A stretch of DNA of 64,000 nt, taken from Pelomonas parva. GTDB lineage: Bacteria > Pseudomonadota > Gammaproteobacteria > Burkholderiales > Burkholderiaceae_C. How positions within the stretch are numbered: the first letter of the stretch is position 1; the number at the start of each line of letters is the position of its first letter. The notes under the pieces were generated by a model. That model worked only from the letters and a program-made list of their open reading frames with translations, was not told the origin of the DNA and searched no databases. A program made the position numbers and the translations under genes. Where the stretch lies: NCBI RefSeq assembly GCF_043555835.1, contig NZ_JBIGHV010000011.1, forward strand, positions 1 to 64,000. Direction: 5' to 3'. Shown in pieces: positions 1 to 7,601 of the stretch.

Positions 1-90
1 CGGTTCGCGCCCCGGCCAGCACAGATGCCCCAGGTGGTCGTGGTGCTGCCCTCGGCGGCGGTGTACGACGAACTGCTGGAGGCCGCATGA
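1..90 (+). CDS. istA: IstA, IS21-family transposase, C-terminal end (partial)
   Basis: Only the last 29 codons lie in the window. They read in frame from base 1 to a TGA at 88-90 and end in a hydrophobic stretch followed by YDELLEAA. The TGA overlaps the ATG of the next gene (ATGA at 87-90), the usual istA/istB arrangement of IS21-family elements. In that family IstA is the DDE transposase and works with the IstB ATPase. The assignment rests on position, frame and the overlap with istB, because too little protein is present to show any catalytic residue. Confidence 0.7.
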   Translation, partial: RFAPRPAQMPQVVVVLPSAAVYDELLEAA

Positions 91-911
91 GCGCCGACGC
101 CAATGCATCGGGCGCTGCGGTGCCGCTAATGCTCACCGAGCTGCGCCTGCCGACCATCAAGCGGCTGTGGGCCGAGCTAGCCGCGCAGTCCAACCGCGAG
201 TGCTGGCCGGCCGAGCGGCTGCTGCACACGCTGCTGGGCCATGAGATGGCCGAGCGCGAGACGCGGCGCCTGGCTCGGGCACGGGCCGACAGCCAACTGC
301 CGCCGGGCAAGAGCTTGGCAGAGTTCGACTTCGCTGCGGTGCCGGCCGTCTCCAAGGCCCATGTGATGGCGCTGGCCGAGGCCGACAGCTGGATTGCCCA
401 AGGCCACAACCTGCTGGCCTTCGGCCCGCCAGGTACGGGCAAAACGCATCTGGTGGCGGCCATCGGCCATGCACTGATCGACCGCGGGCTGAAGGTGCTG
501 TTCGTGCGCACCAGCGAGTTGGTGCAGCGTCTTCAAGCGGCCCGGCGCGACTTGCGCCTGCCAGCCGAGTTGGCCAAGCTCGACCGCTTCGACCTGATCA
601 TCTTGGACGACCTCAGCTACGCACGTCGCGACCAGGCCGAGACCTGGGTGCTGTTCGAGCTGATCGCCGAGCGCTACGAGCGCAAGAGCCTGGCCATCAC
701 CGCCAACGCACCGTTCTCGGCATGGGACGAGGTCTTCCCGGACAAGGCCATGACAGTGGCGGCGGTGGACAGGCTGGTGCATCACTCGACCATCCTGGAG
801 ATGAACGTGGACAGCTACCGACGCCGCGGGGGGGGGGGGGGGGGGGGCCCCCCCCCCCCCCCCCGCCCCTCCAACACCATGATCAACGCCCACCCGCATC
901 GCTCAAGATAG
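87..911 (+). CDS. istB: IstB-like ATP-binding protein of an IS21-family element, C-terminus corrupted
   Basis: IstB is the AAA+ ATPase that helps IstA choose and capture target DNA. The protein has a family-typical N-terminal helical part, a Walker A motif GPPGTGKT at residues 113-120 and a Walker B motif LIILDD near 170-175. It starts at the ATG that overlaps the istA stop. Family-like sequence runs to MNVDSYRRR near residue 248. The frame then enters a run of 20 G and 17 C (828-864), giving poly-Gly and poly-Pro, and reads about 15 unrelated residues to the stop. The true C-terminal tail is therefore missing or misassembled. The ATPase core looks intact. Confidence 0.9.
   Translation: MSADANASGAAVPLMLTELRLPTIKRLWAELAAQSNRECWPAERLLHTLLGHEMAERETRRLARARADSQLPPGKSLAEFDFAAVPAVSKAHVMALAEADSWIAQGHNLLAFGPPGTGKTHLVAAIGHALIDRGLKVLFVRTSELVQRLQAARRDLRLPAELAKLDRFDLIILDDLSYARRDQAETWVLFELIAERYERKSLAITANAPFSAWDEVFPDKAMTVAAVDRLVHHSTILEMNVDSYRRRGGGGGGGPPPPPRPSNTMINAHPHRSR
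828..864. repeat. G20-C17 homopolymer tract
   Basis: Twenty consecutive G (828-847) are followed directly by seventeen consecutive C (848-864), a self-complementary tract with no parallel elsewhere in the window. It falls inside the end of istB and destroys its reading. It could be a real hairpin-forming tract. It could also be an artefact of joining two read ends that both carried poly-G tails, one of them reverse-complemented. Confidence 0.95.
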
Positions 912-947
912 TTGACGCTGAACGCTCAGGGTAGTTGACGCCGGACA
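901..947. repeat. IS21-like right-end terminal repeats
   Basis: Two 21-bp direct repeats, 901-921 and 924-944, share 17 of 21 positions and the core TAGTTGACGC, with a 23-bp period. The sequence then ends in CCGGACA at 941-947, so read from the outside the end would start 5'-TGTCCGG, matching the TG...CA rule of IS21-family ends. Multiple terminal repeats bound by IstA are known for the family. I infer that the element ends at 947. The left end is outside the window, so no target duplication can be tested. Confidence 0.55.
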
Positions 948-1124
948 GGCGCGCATAAGAACTCTCAGGCGGGCACGCAGCAGAAGTACCGGCCGGACTG
1001 GCCAACAACGGACGTTGAACTAAACCGCTGACGCGGTGGTCTGCTGGCTGGGAAGCCAATGGAGTCTGACCGGCGTACCTTGACCGATGCGGGCATGTGC
1101 CCGAGCCGATCAAGGAGAGCCGTC

Positions 1125-1871
1125 ATGGCTGCTACCACCCCGACCCAGATCAGCCCCCTTCGCCAGCGCATGCTCGACGCGCTGCAACTGCGCGGCATGG
1201 CGCCCCGCACTCAAGAGACCTACGTCGACGCCGTGTCTCGCCTGGCGCGGCACTACCACCGCAGCCCCGAACTGCTCAGCGCCGACGAGGTGCAGGCCTA
1301 CCTGTTGCACTTGCTGCGCGACCGCCACCTCGCCCGCGCCAGCCTGAACCTGTACGGCTGCGCGTTCCGCTTCTTCTACCGCACCGTGCTGGCACTGGAC
1401 GGCGAGGTCTTCCAGATCCCGCTGGGCCCCGCGCCGCAGGCCCTGCCCGAGGTGCTGGCCCGCGAAGAACTCGCGCGGCTGTTCGACGCGGCCTGCCACG
1501 CCAAGGCGCGCAGCTTCCTGCAACTGGCCTACGGCACCGGGCTGCGCGTCTCGGAGCTGTGCCACCTGCGCGTCGAACACATTGACAGCCATGCCGACCG
1601 CATGTGCGTCCACGTTGTGCAGGGCAAGGGCGCCAAGGACCGCCTCGTGCCGCTGAGCCCCGACACGCTGGCCGTCGCTCGCGCGTGGTGGCTCGTCGCG
1701 CGCCCTCGCTCGTGGCTGTTCGGCACGCTGCGCGATGCCGATCAACCCCTGGACATCGGCATGGCCCAGCGATGGTACCGCCGGGCCTGCGCCCACGCCC
1801 GCATCACCAAGCGCGGCGGCATCCACACCCTGCGCCACTATGTCCTGCGCCGAACTATGTCCACCCACTGA
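1125..1871 (+). pseudogene. Tyrosine recombinase (IS91-associated integrase type), truncated at C-terminus
   Basis: The start is ATG 1125, seven bases after an AAGGAG ribosome binding site. The SAM-like N-terminal domain spans about residues 10-95. The catalytic domain shows the first arginine in GTGLRVSE (R141), the lysine in QGKGAKDR (K168) and the HTLRH box (H234, R237). The frame then leaves the family immediately after HTLRH and stops at 1871. The last catalytic His/Trp and the nucleophilic tyrosine are missing, so the protein cannot be an active recombinase. Integrases of this kind commonly lie upstream of an IS91-family transposase, and a remnant of one lies at 3395-4312. The break coincides with the repeats at the start of the next element. 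Confidence 0.8.
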
Positions 1872-1922
1872 CGCTGAGTGAGGCTCGCTGCGAGCTGTAA
1901 AGCCTGCAGCGCGGGACATAGC
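1837..1922. repeat. CTATGTCC repeats at the presumed left end of the RIT-like element
   Basis: ACTATGTCC occurs as direct repeats at 1837-1845 and 1854-1862, and its inverse GGACATAG occurs at 1914-1921. They sit exactly where the upstream integrase loses homology and just before the recombinase gene at 1960. Terminal repeats bound by the element's own tyrosine recombinases are expected here. The identification as an element end is inference from position. Confidence 0.45.
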
Positions 1923-1959
1923 TTTTCTCCTTCCAGGCAACCATCCGGAAGGAGTTCTC

Positions 1960-3207
1960 ATGTCCCGCACCATGGATCGCGCGCTGACGCTCGTGCGTTC
2001 AGCGCAAGGCCCGATCGCCCCGCACCTTGAGGCGTTCGCTGCCTCGCTCATTGACCAGCAGTATTCGACGTTCTGTGTGCATCACAAGGTCTACCGAGTC
2101 GCACAGTTCAGCGCATGGCTGACGCAGCGAAGTCACGGCACTGCGGCGCTTGTTGTCGACGAGACCCTGGCCGATCTCTACCTGCGCGAGGCGCTGAGCG
2201 ACCGAACTCGCAGCCGAGGGATCGCTCGCTTCGAACTGCAACAGTTGCTGTGCTTCCTGCGCGAGCGTGGCCTGGTTCCAGCCCCTGTATCGGGGCCGGC
2301 CGACCCGGTAGAAGAGGCGATCCGCTGCTTTGCGGCGCATCTGCGCGAGGTCCGCGGTCTTGCCGATCGCACGATCGAGCTTTACTGCGAGTTCGCCGTG
2401 CAGTTTCTGAGGTCGCGCTTCGGTCGCGACCCCGTGGACATGCGCGCATTGCTGCCTACAGACGTGATCGAGCATGTACAGCGTCAGGCCAAGCGCATGC
2501 CGGCGCGTCGGCTCAAGCTGGTGATCACGGCGCTGCGATCGCTGCTGGGTTACGGCCAGATGTGCGGCGAGGTGTTGCCGCAGATCGTCGCCGCCGTGCC
2601 TTCCGTGGCGAGCTGGGCCACGACACCGGCGCTGCCGCGCGCGATCTCGGCCGAGCACGCTCGTCTGGCGATCGAGAGTTGCAAGCTGCACACTCCCGTA
2701 GGCCGGCGTGACCGCGCCGTGTTGCTGCTGTTGGCGCGCCTGGGGCTGCGCTCCTGCGAGGTCGCGGCGCTTCTGCTCGACGATGTGGACTGGGCCGCTG
2801 GCTGCCTGTGTGTGCGCGGCAAGGGCGGACGTGCCGGCTTGGTGCCGTTACCGCCCGACGTCGGCGAGGCGATTGCCGCGTACCTCCAAGATGGGCGACC
2901 CGCCAGCGAGGATCGGCATGTGTTCCTGCGTTCGCGTGCGCCCATACGCGCCTTCAGGAACAGCGCCGTAGCCGTGGCCTCGATCGTCAAGCACGCGTTG
3001 GAGCGTGCCGGCATCGACGCCCCACACGAGGGAGCACACCAGTTCCGCCATGCTCTGGCGGTCGGCCTGCTCAGGCAAGGTGCCTCGCTGCCCGAGATCG
3101 GCGAGTTGCTGCGCCACCGCAGTCCGCAGGTCACGACGGTCTATGCCCGTGTGGACCTCATCGCCCTGCGCGCACTGGCGCCCGCCTGGCCAGGAGGTGC
3201 ACGATGA
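1960..3207 (+). CDS. Tyrosine site-specific recombinase, first member of a RIT-like set
   Basis: This 415-residue recombinase has a complete catalytic set: R264 in GLRSCE, K288 in RGKGGR, H360-x-x-R363 in HQFRH, H386 in LLRHRS and nucleophile Y395 in TTVYARVD. An N-terminal core-binding region spans about residues 20-215. ATG 1960 is preceded by GGAAGGAG. The stop overlaps the ATG of the next recombinase (ATGA at 3204-3207), implying translational coupling. Three overlapping tyrosine recombinase genes define RIT (recombinase in trio) elements. Here the first is intact, the second is cut after about 64 codons and no third is present. The enzyme looks competent, but the element is not complete. 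Confidence 0.85.
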   Translation: MSRTMDRALTLVRSAQGPIAPHLEAFAASLIDQQYSTFCVHHKVYRVAQFSAWLTQRSHGTAALVVDETLADLYLREALSDRTRSRGIARFELQQLLCFLRERGLVPAPVSGPADPVEEAIRCFAAHLREVRGLADRTIELYCEFAVQFLRSRFGRDPVDMRALLPTDVIEHVQRQAKRMPARRLKLVITALRSLLGYGQMCGEVLPQIVAAVPSVASWATTPALPRAISAEHARLAIESCKLHTPVGRRDRAVLLLLARLGLRSCEVAALLLDDVDWAAGCLCVRGKGGRAGLVPLPPDVGEAIAAYLQDGRPASEDRHVFLRSRAPIRAFRNSAVAVASIVKHALERAGIDAPHEGAHQFRHALAVGLLRQGASLPEIGELLRHRSPQVTTVYARVDLIALRALAPAWPGGAR

Positions 3208-3394
3208 ACACGCTGCGCGACGCCTTGAGCGACTACCTCGAACTACGGCGCGGCCTGGGCTTCAAGATGCACGACGCCGGCCTGCAACTGCCCAGGTTCG
3301 TGAGTTTCCTGGAGCAGTGCGGCGAGCGACGCATCACCAGCGCCCTGGCGTTGCAGTGGGCGCAGCAGTCGACTGTCGTGCAACCCGCCGAGTG
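3204..3394 (+). pseudogene. Second RIT-like tyrosine recombinase, N-terminal fragment
   Basis: The frame starts at an ATG overlapping the stop of the preceding recombinase. Its first 64 or so residues (DALSDYLELRRGLGFKM and onward to QPAEWA) resemble the N-terminal core-binding region of the second recombinase in RIT sets. Right after PAEWA the family sequence stops and IS91-type transposase sequence begins in another frame. No catalytic domain remains. The break therefore marks a deletion or insertion junction near 3395. Confidence 0.7.
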
Positions 3395-4312
3395 GGCGCC
3401 CGGCAGGCCGATCTGCTGCCGATCGAGTACTTCCACGTGGTCTTCACGCTGCCGGCACCCATCGCGGACCTCGCGTATCAGAACAAGGCCGAGCTCTACG
3501 GCCTGCTGTTCGACATGGCCGGCGAGGTGCTTCAGGTCATAGCCGCAGATGCCAAGCATCTGGGTGCGCGCATCGGCGCCACGCTGGTGCTGCACACCTG
3601 GGGCTCGGCGCTGACGCATCACCCCCATGTGCACGGCATCGTGCCGGGCGGCGGACTGGCACCCGACGGCAAGACCTGGGTGGGCTGCCGGCCGGGCTTC
3701 TTCCTGCCCGTACGCGTGCTCTCGCGCCTGTTCCGGCGGCGCTTCCTCGAAGGGCTTGAGCAGTTGCATCGCGCGGGGCGGCTGCAGTTCTTCGGCGAGC
3801 ACGCGGCGCTGCTGAACGCCAAGGCCTTCGCCGACTGGGTCGCGCCGATGCGGCGCCAGGAGTGGGTGGTCTATGCCAAGCGGCCGTTTGCCGGGTCGCA
3901 GGCCGTGCTGGCCTATCTGTCACGCTACACGCACCGGGTGGCCATCTCCAACAGCCGCCTCGTCGCCGCCGATGCGCGCGGCGTGACCTTCCGCTGGAAG
4001 GACTACCGCGACAAGGGACGCACGCGCCAGAAGACCATGACGCTGGAGCCGCAGGAGTTCATGCGGCGCTTCCTGCTGCATGTGCTGCCCGGTGGCTTCC
4101 ATCGCATCCGGCACTACGGCCTGCTGGCCAACGGCAATCGGCGCGACTGCCTGGCGCAAGCGCGCACCGCGCTGCAGGCCAAGGTCGAAGTGCCCACCGG
4201 CGAGCCAGCGGTGCGAGCGCCGGCCTTCGTCTGCTGGCACTGCGGGCGGCCATTGCTCATCGTCGAGATCGTCCTGCGCGAGCGGCCATTGATCCGGGCA
4301 CCACCCTCATGA
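3395..4312 (+). pseudogene. IS91-family HUH/Y2 transposase, N-terminally truncated
   Basis: The reading frame carries the central and C-terminal parts of an IS91-type transposase, beginning at ARQADLLPIEYFHVVF. The metal-binding HUH motif is seen as HPHVHG, and the paired tyrosines as YLSRYTHR. These make IS91 enzymes rolling-circle (single-strand nicking) transposases. The usual N-terminal zinc-binding cysteine cluster and any native start codon are missing. The frame continues upstream only as unrelated sequence over the recombinase genes. The enzyme is probably inactive. With the truncated integrase at 1125 it may be the other half of one integrase-IS91 unit split by the RIT-like element; this is inference. 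Confidence 0.85.
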
Positions 4313-4867
4313 GCATTGGCGCGACGACTCGGCACCAGCAAGCACCGACCCTTGTTCATCGCAAGCCGGTGCGGGGTGGACTTGTATTGTCTGTCGCCGG
4401 CCCAGGCGCAGCGACGGTGGCGAACCACGCACCACGGCACTCGGCAGGCCATCGTGCCTGCTCGGACACAGGCATCGCTTCATTCGCGGCCATCGACATG
4501 CCGTCAACTGCGCTGAGTCGGCGCGGCCGCAACGCCGAATCGCCATGGCAACGATGCCTCGACAACCGTTGCCACATGCGCCGCGGTTTCCTCCTTTGAG
4601 GTTTATCCAACACCTGCCCTCAGGTCGGCCTGGCGCATCGACCTGTCCTGCGCGTCGGGCAGGTGTCGGACAAACCTAAACCACAGCAGACCTCGGTCCA
4701 ACTACGGGTCCAGGCTGATCAGAGTCGCTCACTGTCCGCATCCTGACCGACAGCTTACTCCAGCACCGGCCACTCAGCGTCACCGGCCTGATTGGCAGCT
4801 TTACCCTTGGCACCCGCCGGTCGACTTCTGAGTCCTCGCACCCGCGTGCCGCCTCGAACTTACGCCT
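4313..4867. other. Stretch without recognisable genes downstream of the IS91 remnant
   Basis: No convincing coding sequence was found on either strand. The first part is probably the 3' non-coding tail of the IS91-like element. The middle holds the inverted repeat described separately. The rest (about 4680-4867) continues the frame of the MFS fragment on the minus strand but shows no family resemblance. Confidence 0.5.
4600..4676. repeat. Imperfect inverted repeat, possible element end
   Basis: The 19-bp arms at 4600-4618 (GGTTTATCCAACACCTGCC) and 4658-4676 are complementary at 17 of 19 positions. Inside them a second inverted repeat, CAGGTCG at 4621-4627 and CGACCTG at 4639-4645, allows a branched or long stem. 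It lies about 290 bp after the IS91 transposase stop, so it may be the 3' end of that element. No poly-T tract follows, which argues against a simple terminator. Confidence 0.55.
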
Positions 4868-5101
4868 GACCGCGCTGCCCACTGCGCAGTGGGCAGCTGG
4901 CAGCCGGCTCCCGGCCGCGGCAGGCAGGGAGGGCAGCACCAGCCCCACGGCGACGCCGCTCAGCACGAGGCCTTGCAGCCACTGCGTGAGGTAGTGCGGG
5001 TCAACGCCAGGCACGGTCAGGAACCAAACGCTGCTGCAGGCGTACAGCACCGCACCGCCCACCAGAAAACACCGGTGCCCCAGTGACGGTGGTCGCTGCA
5101 T
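4868..5101 (-). pseudogene. Fragment of an MFS drug transporter (DHA2 type)
   Basis: About 78 residues starting at 5101 resemble an internal part of 14-helix DHA2 efflux pumps: a cytoplasmic loop followed by GHRCFLVGGAVLY, then HYLTQWLQGLVLSG and VGLVLPSLPAAA, ending at FAVGSAV-like HCAVGSAV. After that the frame becomes unrelated. Both ends of the gene are absent. It lies just downstream of, and parallel to, a complete DHA2 gene, but does not look like a recent copy of it. It is a decayed remnant with no function expected. Confidence 0.6.
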
Positions 5102-5151
5102 AGCGGAGCCGGCTGGATGCCGTAGGCCGTTGAAGCTCCATCATCCATCTC

Positions 5152-6630
5152 CTATTGCGGCAACCTGCGCGGCAGCCACAACCAGGCCACCACCCCCAAC
5201 AGGAGCATCAGAACGCCGCCTGCACCCACGGCCAGATGCAGTCCTGACACAAAGGCTTCCTTGGCCTGCACCAAGGTAGCCTCCGCGATCCCTGGGTGGC
5301 CCAGGGTTTCGTTCAACGTGCCCGCCATGCCCGGGCCGGACAGCCGGAACACCAGTGCCGCTAGGGATCCAAGCAAGGTGATGCCCAAGGCGTTGCCGAT
5401 TTCGTTGCTGGTTTCTGCAATCGAGCCCGCTGCCCCGGCGCGCTCACTCGGCACCGCCGACACGGCGATCTCGGCCACGAGGCTGAATGACAAGCCGTAC
5501 CCCACACCCGCGATCACTGTCGAAGCCACGAACGCCATCACGCCGGCCTCGGTCGTCGTGAACAGCAGCAGGAACGCGCCCAGGCTGATCAGGAAGTGCG
5601 TGCCAACCAGGGCTGCCTTGCGACCAATGCGCTCGACGATGCGGCTCGTTCCGACGCAGGTGGCCGTGAGCACCACCGCCCCCGGCAAGGCCATCAGCGC
5701 TGCCGCGAAGACCTCATGGCCCAGCACCGATTGCAGGTAGATGCCCGACAGATAGCCTGCTGCAGACCAGACCACTAGCGACAGCAGCCCGGTCAGGATG
5801 GCGATCGAAAAAATGCGATCCTTGAACAAGCTCAGGTCCAGCAGCGGAAAGGCGATCTTCGTCTGTCGGTGCAGGAAAGCCGCCAGGGCCAGCAGGCCCG
5901 CGATCCCGGCGATGGACTGCACCGGCGTAAAGCCCTCCGCAGCCGCGCTCTTGACCGAGTAGGTGAACAGCAGAATGCCTGCGAAGGACAACAGCAGGCT
6001 CGGCGCGTCGATGCGGCCATAGGTGGTGCTACGTACTTCGCGCAGCAGCACTGGCGCGGCCAGCAGGAAGGCCAGCACCACCGGCACGTTGATCAGGAAC
6101 ACCACGCTCCAATCGAAGCGTTGCAGCAGCAGCCCGCCAATGATCGGCCCGATGGCAAAGCCCGCCGCGAACGTCGCTGCGAAGATGCCGATGGCCTGCG
6201 CCCGCTGCCGCGGATCGGGAAACAAGGCGCTGACGATGGCCAGCCCCGACGGTAGCAACGTGGCGCCGCCCAGCCCCATCAGCGCGCGAAAACCGATCAT
6301 GCTGCCGGGTGTCGTCGAGTACGCCACGCCCAAAGACCCCAACCCGAAGATCACGGCTCCTGTCATCATCAGCTTCAACCGCCCATAGCGGTCGCCGATG
6401 TTGCCGAAAGTGATGAGCAGCGAGCCAACGACGAAGCCGTAGATGTCCAGAATCCATAGTGCCTGATCCGCCGTCGGCAAGATCGCGGAAGTGAGGCGCG
6501 GCATGGCGAGGTACAGGACGGAGCCGTCCATCGCTACCAGCAGCACCAAGGCGAGAACCGTCGAAAGCCCCAGCCATGCCTTGCTGCTGGCGGCCTGTGG
6601 AATAGAAAGCTCATCGGTGTTCATGGTCAT
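5152..6630 (-). CDS. MFS efflux transporter, DHA2 family (SmvA/QacA-like)
   Basis: The 492-residue protein is almost entirely hydrophobic, with spacing suited to 14 membrane helices. It carries the MFS loop motif GDRYGRLKLM after helix 2 and the motif C-like AAGFAIGPIIGGLL in helix 5, which is typical of drug/H+ antiporters. Relatives such as SmvA and QacA export cationic biocides and dyes; the substrate here is unknown. The gene diverges from a TetR gene at 6725, and the 95-bp space between them holds a 23-bp palindrome, so repression by that TetR protein is likely. Two possible ATG starts lie two codons apart (MTMN). Confidence 0.88.
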   Translation of the reverse strand: MTMNTDELSIPQAASSKAWLGLSTVLALVLLVAMDGSVLYLAMPRLTSAILPTADQALWILDIYGFVVGSLLITFGNIGDRYGRLKLMMTGAVIFGLGSLGVAYSTTPGSMIGFRALMGLGGATLLPSGLAIVSALFPDPRQRAQAIGIFAATFAAGFAIGPIIGGLLLQRFDWSVVFLINVPVVLAFLLAAPVLLREVRSTTYGRIDAPSLLLSFAGILLFTYSVKSAAAEGFTPVQSIAGIAGLLALAAFLHRQTKIAFPLLDLSLFKDRIFSIAILTGLLSLVVWSAAGYLSGIYLQSVLGHEVFAAALMALPGAVVLTATCVGTSRIVERIGRKAALVGTHFLISLGAFLLLFTTTEAGVMAFVASTVIAGVGYGLSFSLVAEIAVSAVPSERAGAAGSIAETSNEIGNALGITLLGSLAALVFRLSGPGMAGTLNETLGHPGIAEATLVQAKEAFVSGLHLAVGAGGVLMLLLGVVAWLWLPRRLPQ

Positions 6631-6686
6631 AGTCCGGGTGCGGATGCCACCCGATTGCCTACCGAGCCGCGATCCAATATGCTGAA

Positions 6687-6709
6687 GTAAATTACTAATA
6701 GTAGATTAC
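6687..6709. promoter_or_regulatory. TetR-type operator between the MFS pump and its regulator
   Basis: The 11-bp half-sites 6687-6697 and 6699-6709 are inverted repeats matching at 9 of 11 positions around a central A at 6698. The site is AT-rich within a GC-rich background and sits between two divergent genes, where a TetR dimer would repress both. Confidence 0.6.
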
Positions 6710-6724
6710 CTTTGGTATATAGAG

Positions 6725-7342
6725 ATGTCGAGCCCCCAGAGAACCCCTGCCACCTCCAAGGATTCCCCCCGCCGCCGTCTTTCCAGGGATGGGCGGCTGC
6801 GCCAGCTTCTCGATGTGTCGTGGCAGTTGATCCGGGCCGAAGGCACCGATGCCTTGACCTTGGGGCGGCTGGCCGACGATGCGGGCGTCACCAAGCCGGT
6901 CGTCTACGACCACTTCGGCGCGCGCAATGGGCTGCTGGCGGCGCTGTACCAGGATTTCGACGTGCGCCAGACGGCCGTGATCGACGCGGCCATCGCCGCC
7001 AGCAAGCCCACGTTGAAAGACAAAGCCAGCGTCATTGCCAGCAGCTACGTCGAATGCGTGCTTACCCAGGGGCGTGAGATTCCAGGCGTATTGGCCGCAC
7101 TCAGCGGTTCGCCGGAACTGGCGGCGGTCAAGCGCCAGTACCAGCAGGCGTTCATCGAGAAGTGCCAGGGCATCCTTGCGCCCTTCGCCGGTTCGCAGGG
7201 CGTGTCGCTGGCAAGCCTGTGGGCGATGCTCGGCGCGGCCGAGGCATTGTCTCAGGCGGCGGTGGCTGGAGACCTCAGCGAGGAGCAGGCGCGAGGCGAG
7301 TTGATGGAGACCATCCTCGCTATGGTCAGGCGCAGCAAGTAA
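6725..7342 (+). CDS. TetR/AcrR family transcriptional regulator
   Basis: The protein has 205 residues with a TetR helix-turn-helix near residues 30-75 (RQLLDVSWQLIRAEGTDALTLGRLA, then VTKPVVYDHFGARNGLL), followed by a helical ligand-binding domain. It is transcribed divergently from the DHA2 pump and most likely represses it and itself through the palindrome at 6687-6709. The first residues (SSPQRTPATSKDSPRRR) are a basic, probably disordered tail. The ribosome binding site in front of ATG 6725 is weak. The ligand cannot be told from sequence. Confidence 0.88.
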   Translation: MSSPQRTPATSKDSPRRRLSRDGRLRQLLDVSWQLIRAEGTDALTLGRLADDAGVTKPVVYDHFGARNGLLAALYQDFDVRQTAVIDAAIAASKPTLKDKASVIASSYVECVLTQGREIPGVLAALSGSPELAAVKRQYQQAFIEKCQGILAPFAGSQGVSLASLWAMLGAAEALSQAAVAGDLSEEQARGELMETILAMVRRSK

Positions 7343-7344
7343 GC

Positions 7345-7551
7345 CTATCGCGCCTTCGGAAGCTTCTCGCCTCCATGCTCCTGGAGCGCCGCCTTCAGTA
7401 CCTTCTTGTAGTTGGGCTGCGCACTTTCAAGTCGTTCGCGCCCCTTCTCGGTCAGAACGGGGTCCGCCCCGATGTGAGGTCAGGTGTTTCTATGCACCAG
7501 CGTCTTCGACAGTTCGACGATGAGCGATCCGGTTGTTCTTGACGCGCCAGA
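7345..7551 (-). pseudogene. MarR family regulator, C-terminal remnant with an in-frame stop
   Basis: Read on the minus strand, one frame gives SRTTGSLIVELSK, like the recognition-helix region of MarR proteins. After an in-frame TGA (7480-7482) it gives GADPVLTEKGRERLESAQP, the typical wing and C-terminal helix region, and ends in a TAG at 7345-7347. The N-terminal half is absent; its end is replaced by the promoter region of the next TetR gene. The in-frame stop and missing half show it is dead. Confidence 0.55.
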
Positions 7552-7564
7552 AGTGGCATCGTAC

Positions 7565-7592
7565 ATTAACTGGAACGAGCGTTCCAGTTAAT
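7565..7592. promoter_or_regulatory. Perfect palindromic operator in front of the second TetR gene
   Basis: Two perfect 13-bp arms (7565-7577 and 7580-7592) flank a 2-bp centre, ending 9 bp before the TetR start codon. The core GGAACGAGCGTTCC at 7572-7585 returns with 12 of 14 matches in front of the operon at 8296. This indicates autoregulation and co-control of that operon. Confidence 0.75.
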
Positions 7593-7601
7593 TGATTTGC
7601 T

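Noticed and set aside
4600..4676. Integron attC site
   Set aside because: The left part contains ATCCAAC, which fits RYYYAAC, but the right part has GTCGGAC instead of GTTRRRY, and no gene cassette or integron integrase is present.
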